Assembly: GCA_947500055.1 (NCBI GenBank)
Contig: CANMQO010000005.1
Location: 186,001 to 250,000 of the forward strand
Source of the DNA: an uncultured Paracoccaceae bacterium
GTDB taxonomy: Bacteria; Pseudomonadota; Alphaproteobacteria; Rhodobacterales; Rhodobacteraceae
Reading direction: 5' to 3'
DNA length: 64,000 nt
The notes below the pieces were generated by a model. That model was given only the letters and a program-made list of their open reading frames with translations, did not search any database and was not told the origin of the DNA. This document shows positions 61,782 to 64,000 of the stretch, piece by piece (positions within the stretch are counted from its first letter, which is position 1; every line of letters starts with the position of its first letter). The position numbers and the translations under genes are program-made.

Positions 61782-62306
61782 TCAGAAATTGTAGTACTGC
61801 AAGCCTGGGATGTAGTTTTCCAGCGGATTGTTGGCATCGTCAAAGTGATTGCTGCCAAACAGGATGATACTCCCCTCAGGACCATCGTTTTGTGTTTCAC
61901 GCTGAAACGTGGCCTGCACCGTTTGATGACGGGTCGCAAACCTTGCCGCACCGCCACCGATCCAGTGATCGGCACACCAGACGTCGACACCTTTTGACAA
62001 TGCATATGCAAACAATACTGGTAAGGGATAAGTTTGGCAAAAGAACTGCTGGCTATAGACAAAGTTTTGCACGATTTGCGTCGCCACAGTGTTATTTGGT
62101 GGGGTCGCTGTGATCGCAGTCTTTAGATTATTCATCCGCGGTTGCCATCCGGTTGGGTACTCGACGAACAGTCGCTTAACAATTCCAAGGTCAATCAAAT
62201 CTTCGATAAATTCTCTCGCATCAGGCTGGGTGTGGGCCTCTCCAATCCCGATCGGACCTACACTCAAAAGATAGCGCATTTGTACTTTGTGATGAACCTG
62301 GGTCAT
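61782..62306 (-). CDS. Hypothetical protein with TIKI/ChaN-like motifs
   Basis: 174 residues, ATG after AAGGAG. No signal peptide. GIGEAHTQPDAREFIEDLI near the start and LFGSNHFDDA near the end match the GExH...GxxH pattern of the TIKI/TraB/ChaN/EreA superfamily, and LFVEYPTGW is the strand between. The C-terminus is Asn/Tyr/Phe-rich. Base composition looks lower in GC than the surrounding genes. Function cannot be assigned; hydrolase or ligand-binding protein possible. Confidence 0.55.
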   Translation of the reverse strand: MTQVHHKVQMRYLLSVGPIGIGEAHTQPDAREFIEDLIDLGIVKRLFVEYPTGWQPRMNNLKTAITATPPNNTVATQIVQNFVYSQQFFCQTYPLPVLFAYALSKGVDVWCADHWIGGGAARFATRHQTVQATFQRETQNDGPEGSIILFGSNHFDDANNPLENYIPGLQYYNF

Positions 62307-62478
62307 CAATCATCTCCTTAATACATTTAAAAAATTGACGGCTCACTTTGGTTCGCCATCGCAATGCTTACGCGCAGACGATCCAATTCATTCTGGGGGT
62401 CCGCAAAAAATCACTGCTAAATCATCATTGCACCGGCGGCTGCATCCCGTAGGCTCCCCCCAGATACGGGAGGACCTT

Positions 62479-64000
62479 ATGCGCGATTTTCACAAACCCG
62501 GACGCTCGGCGGTTTATGCAACCAACGGCATCTGCGCGACGTCCCATCCGCTGGCGGCCAAGGTCGGCGTGCAAATGCTGGAGGCCGGTGGCAACGCCAT
62601 GGATGCGGCTATCGCCGGGGCGGTCCTGCTGGGGATATGTGAGCCACAAATGACCGGGATTGGCGGCGATTGCTTTGTGCTGCTGACACCGCCGGGCGAA
62701 GACAGGGTGGTTGCGCTGAACGGGTCGGGCCGGGCGCCTGTGGGGATCGACGGGGGCGCATTGCGGGCCAAGGGGGACGTTATCGCACCCTATAGCGCGG
62801 ATGCGGTCACCATCCCCGGCGCGGTCGATGCGTTCTGCCGCCTGTCGAAAGATTGGGGCAAACTAGGGCTGAAAGCGGCACTCGCCCCTGCAATCCACTA
62901 TGCCGAAGCGGGCGTGCCGGTGCATGAACGGGTCGCCGCCGACTGGGCGCAGGCCACCGGCAATCTGTCTGGCGTGGCGCGGGATCTGTTCCTGCTGAAT
63001 GGCAAGGCGCCACAACCGGGCCAGATATTCCGCGCACCAAAACAGGCGGGGGTCTTGCGCCGCATTGCCATGGACGGGCGCGCCGGGTTCTACGAAGGTG
63101 AGGTCGCCGAAGATATGGTCGCCAGCCTGCAAGCGCTGGGCGGTAGCCACAGGCTGGATGATTTCGCCAATACCGCCTGCGACTATACCGACCCGATCAC
63201 AGGCGGCTATGGCGGGCTCGACCTGTTTGAACATCCACCAAACGGGCAGGGGGCAACGGCCGTCCTCATCCTCAACATGCTCAAACATTTCGACATTGCA
63301 GGGATGGACCCATGGGGGGCGGAACGGGCACATATCGAGGCCGAGGCGACAAAGCTTGCCTATGACGCGCGTAACCGGTTCCTGGCCGATCCGGACCACA
63401 TGACGCGGCTGGACCACATGACATCACCCGAAACGGCAGAGAAACTCGCGGCGCTGATCGACCCGGGCAAAGCCATGCCTGGCAACCTGCCGGGGGCAGA
63501 GGCGGTGCACAAAGACACGATTTACATCACCGTGGTCGACAAGGACCGGATGTGCGTCTCGCTGATCTACTCTGTCTTCCATTCCTTCGGGTCGGGGATC
63601 GCTTCCGACAAATTCGGGATCCTGTTCCAGAACCGCGGCGCGGGCTTCACGCTGGAACAGGGGCACGCCAACGAAGTCGGCCCCGGCAAACGCCCGATGC
63701 ACACGATCATCCCGGCGATGCTGCAAAAGAATGGCAAGGCGCTGATGCCCTTCGGCGTGATGGGCGGGCAATACCAATCCACGGGGCACGCACGGTTTGT
63801 GACCAACATCACCGATTTCGGGCTGAGCCCACAGGCGGCCATCGACGGGCCACGCTGTTTCGCCGAAGGGGAGGTGCTGAACGTGGAAAGCAGCTATAGG
63901 GACGACGTGCGGGCCAAGCTCAGCGATCTGGGGCACAACGTGCAACCCCCGCAAACCGCGATTGGCGGGGCGCAAGCCATCATGATCCACGACGATGGGG
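62479..64000 (+). CDS. ggt: Gamma-glutamyltransferase, 3' truncated
   Basis: The frame is open from ATG 62479 (GGGAGGA seven bases upstream) to the window end, 507 codons. Ntn-hydrolase family: ATSHPLAAKVGVQMLEAGGNAMDAAIAG, EPQMTGIGGDCFVLL, NGSGRAPV, IPGAVDAF and HPPNGQGATAVLIL. The autoprocessing threonine is expected in VHKDTIYITVVDKD, followed by GPGKRPMHTIIPAM. No signal peptide is visible at this start, so it may be a cytoplasmic amide hydrolase or oxoprolinase-like member rather than the classical periplasmic GGT. Confidence 0.9.
   Translation, partial: MRDFHKPGRSAVYATNGICATSHPLAAKVGVQMLEAGGNAMDAAIAGAVLLGICEPQMTGIGGDCFVLLTPPGEDRVVALNGSGRAPVGIDGGALRAKGDVIAPYSADAVTIPGAVDAFCRLSKDWGKLGLKAALAPAIHYAEAGVPVHERVAADWAQATGNLSGVARDLFLLNGKAPQPGQIFRAPKQAGVLRRIAMDGRAGFYEGEVAEDMVASLQALGGSHRLDDFANTACDYTDPITGGYGGLDLFEHPPNGQGATAVLILNMLKHFDIAGMDPWGAERAHIEAEATKLAYDARNRFLADPDHMTRLDHMTSPETAEKLAALIDPGKAMPGNLPGAEAVHKDTIYITVVDKDRMCVSLIYSVFHSFGSGIASDKFGILFQNRGAGFTLEQGHANEVGPGKRPMHTIIPAMLQKNGKALMPFGVMGGQYQSTGHARFVTNITDFGLSPQAAIDGPRCFAEGEVLNVESSYRDDVRAKLSDLGHNVQPPQTAIGGAQAIMIHDDG

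Noticed and set aside
1..64000. tRNA, rRNA, CRISPR arrays, prophage or transposase genes
   Set aside because: A visual scan found no T-loop/anticodon-arm pattern, no regularly spaced direct repeats and no transposase, integrase or phage structural motifs.

Overview
This 64 kb window looks like a chromosomal piece of a marine alphaproteobacterium of the Roseobacter group (Rhodobacteraceae). The evidence is the gene content and protein character: the gene block rsfS-rlmH-gpmI-envC-like-ctpA, a dapD/dapE cluster, many FAD/GcvT-fusion amine dehydrogenases, Hint-domain and IalB-type proteins, and a moderately high GC content. No rRNA, tRNA, CRISPR array, IS element or prophage is visible. Genus assignment is not possible by eye.

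Layout. 1-14.7 kb is mostly housekeeping: a partial phosphatase, a Hint-domain secreted-type protein, a rhodanese, an OmpR-type response regulator, ribA, an L,D-transpeptidase, rppH, an MltB-type transglycosylase, a YafY-type regulator divergent from a GST operon, rnr, and a dap cluster (dapD, a small membrane gene, a small soluble gene, dapE) flanked by paired palindromic elements. 15.6-25.4 kb is a sugar locus: a LacI-type repressor, two predicted operators, a family-1 ABC importer, a GH2 beta-mannosidase, a TIM-barrel isomerase/epimerase and a Gfo/Idh/MocA dehydrogenase, best read as uptake and breakdown of beta-mannosides. 25.4-40 kb is housekeeping again (rlmN, IalB-like, type-III asparaginase, xth, OmpA-like, rsfS-rlmH-gpmI-envC-like-ctpA), with a methyltransferase relic and a catalytically dead caspase-like protein that carries a CxxCH motif.

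40.3-48.3 kb is accessory. It holds two VOC proteins with a tandem HxlR-type regulator, then a divergent catabolic cluster around a GntR regulator and a large palindromic operator. One side encodes an AA_synth (PF06684) protein, an alpha/beta hydrolase, a flavin reductase with a NUDIX-like tail, a luciferase-like monooxygenase and an aldehyde dehydrogenase; the other encodes GntR, a DUF1330 protein and a carboxymuconolactone-decarboxylase-like protein. Its parts parallel the pyrimidine Rut pathway, but the gene set differs, so it is the best candidate here for an undescribed pathway. 

48.4-64 kb holds a chemoreceptor and then a long minus-strand run for methylated-glycine metabolism: an XRE-cupin regulator, a GFA protein, a DMGDH-like enzyme, a PNPOx-fold protein, a BHMT-like methyltransferase, a GlxA-type AraC regulator and a second FAD/GcvT dehydrogenase. 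Together they could take glycine betaine through dimethylglycine and sarcosine to glycine. Upstream on the same strand lie msrC, an AGAT-like amidinotransferase and a thiolase. The window ends inside a gamma-glutamyltransferase gene.
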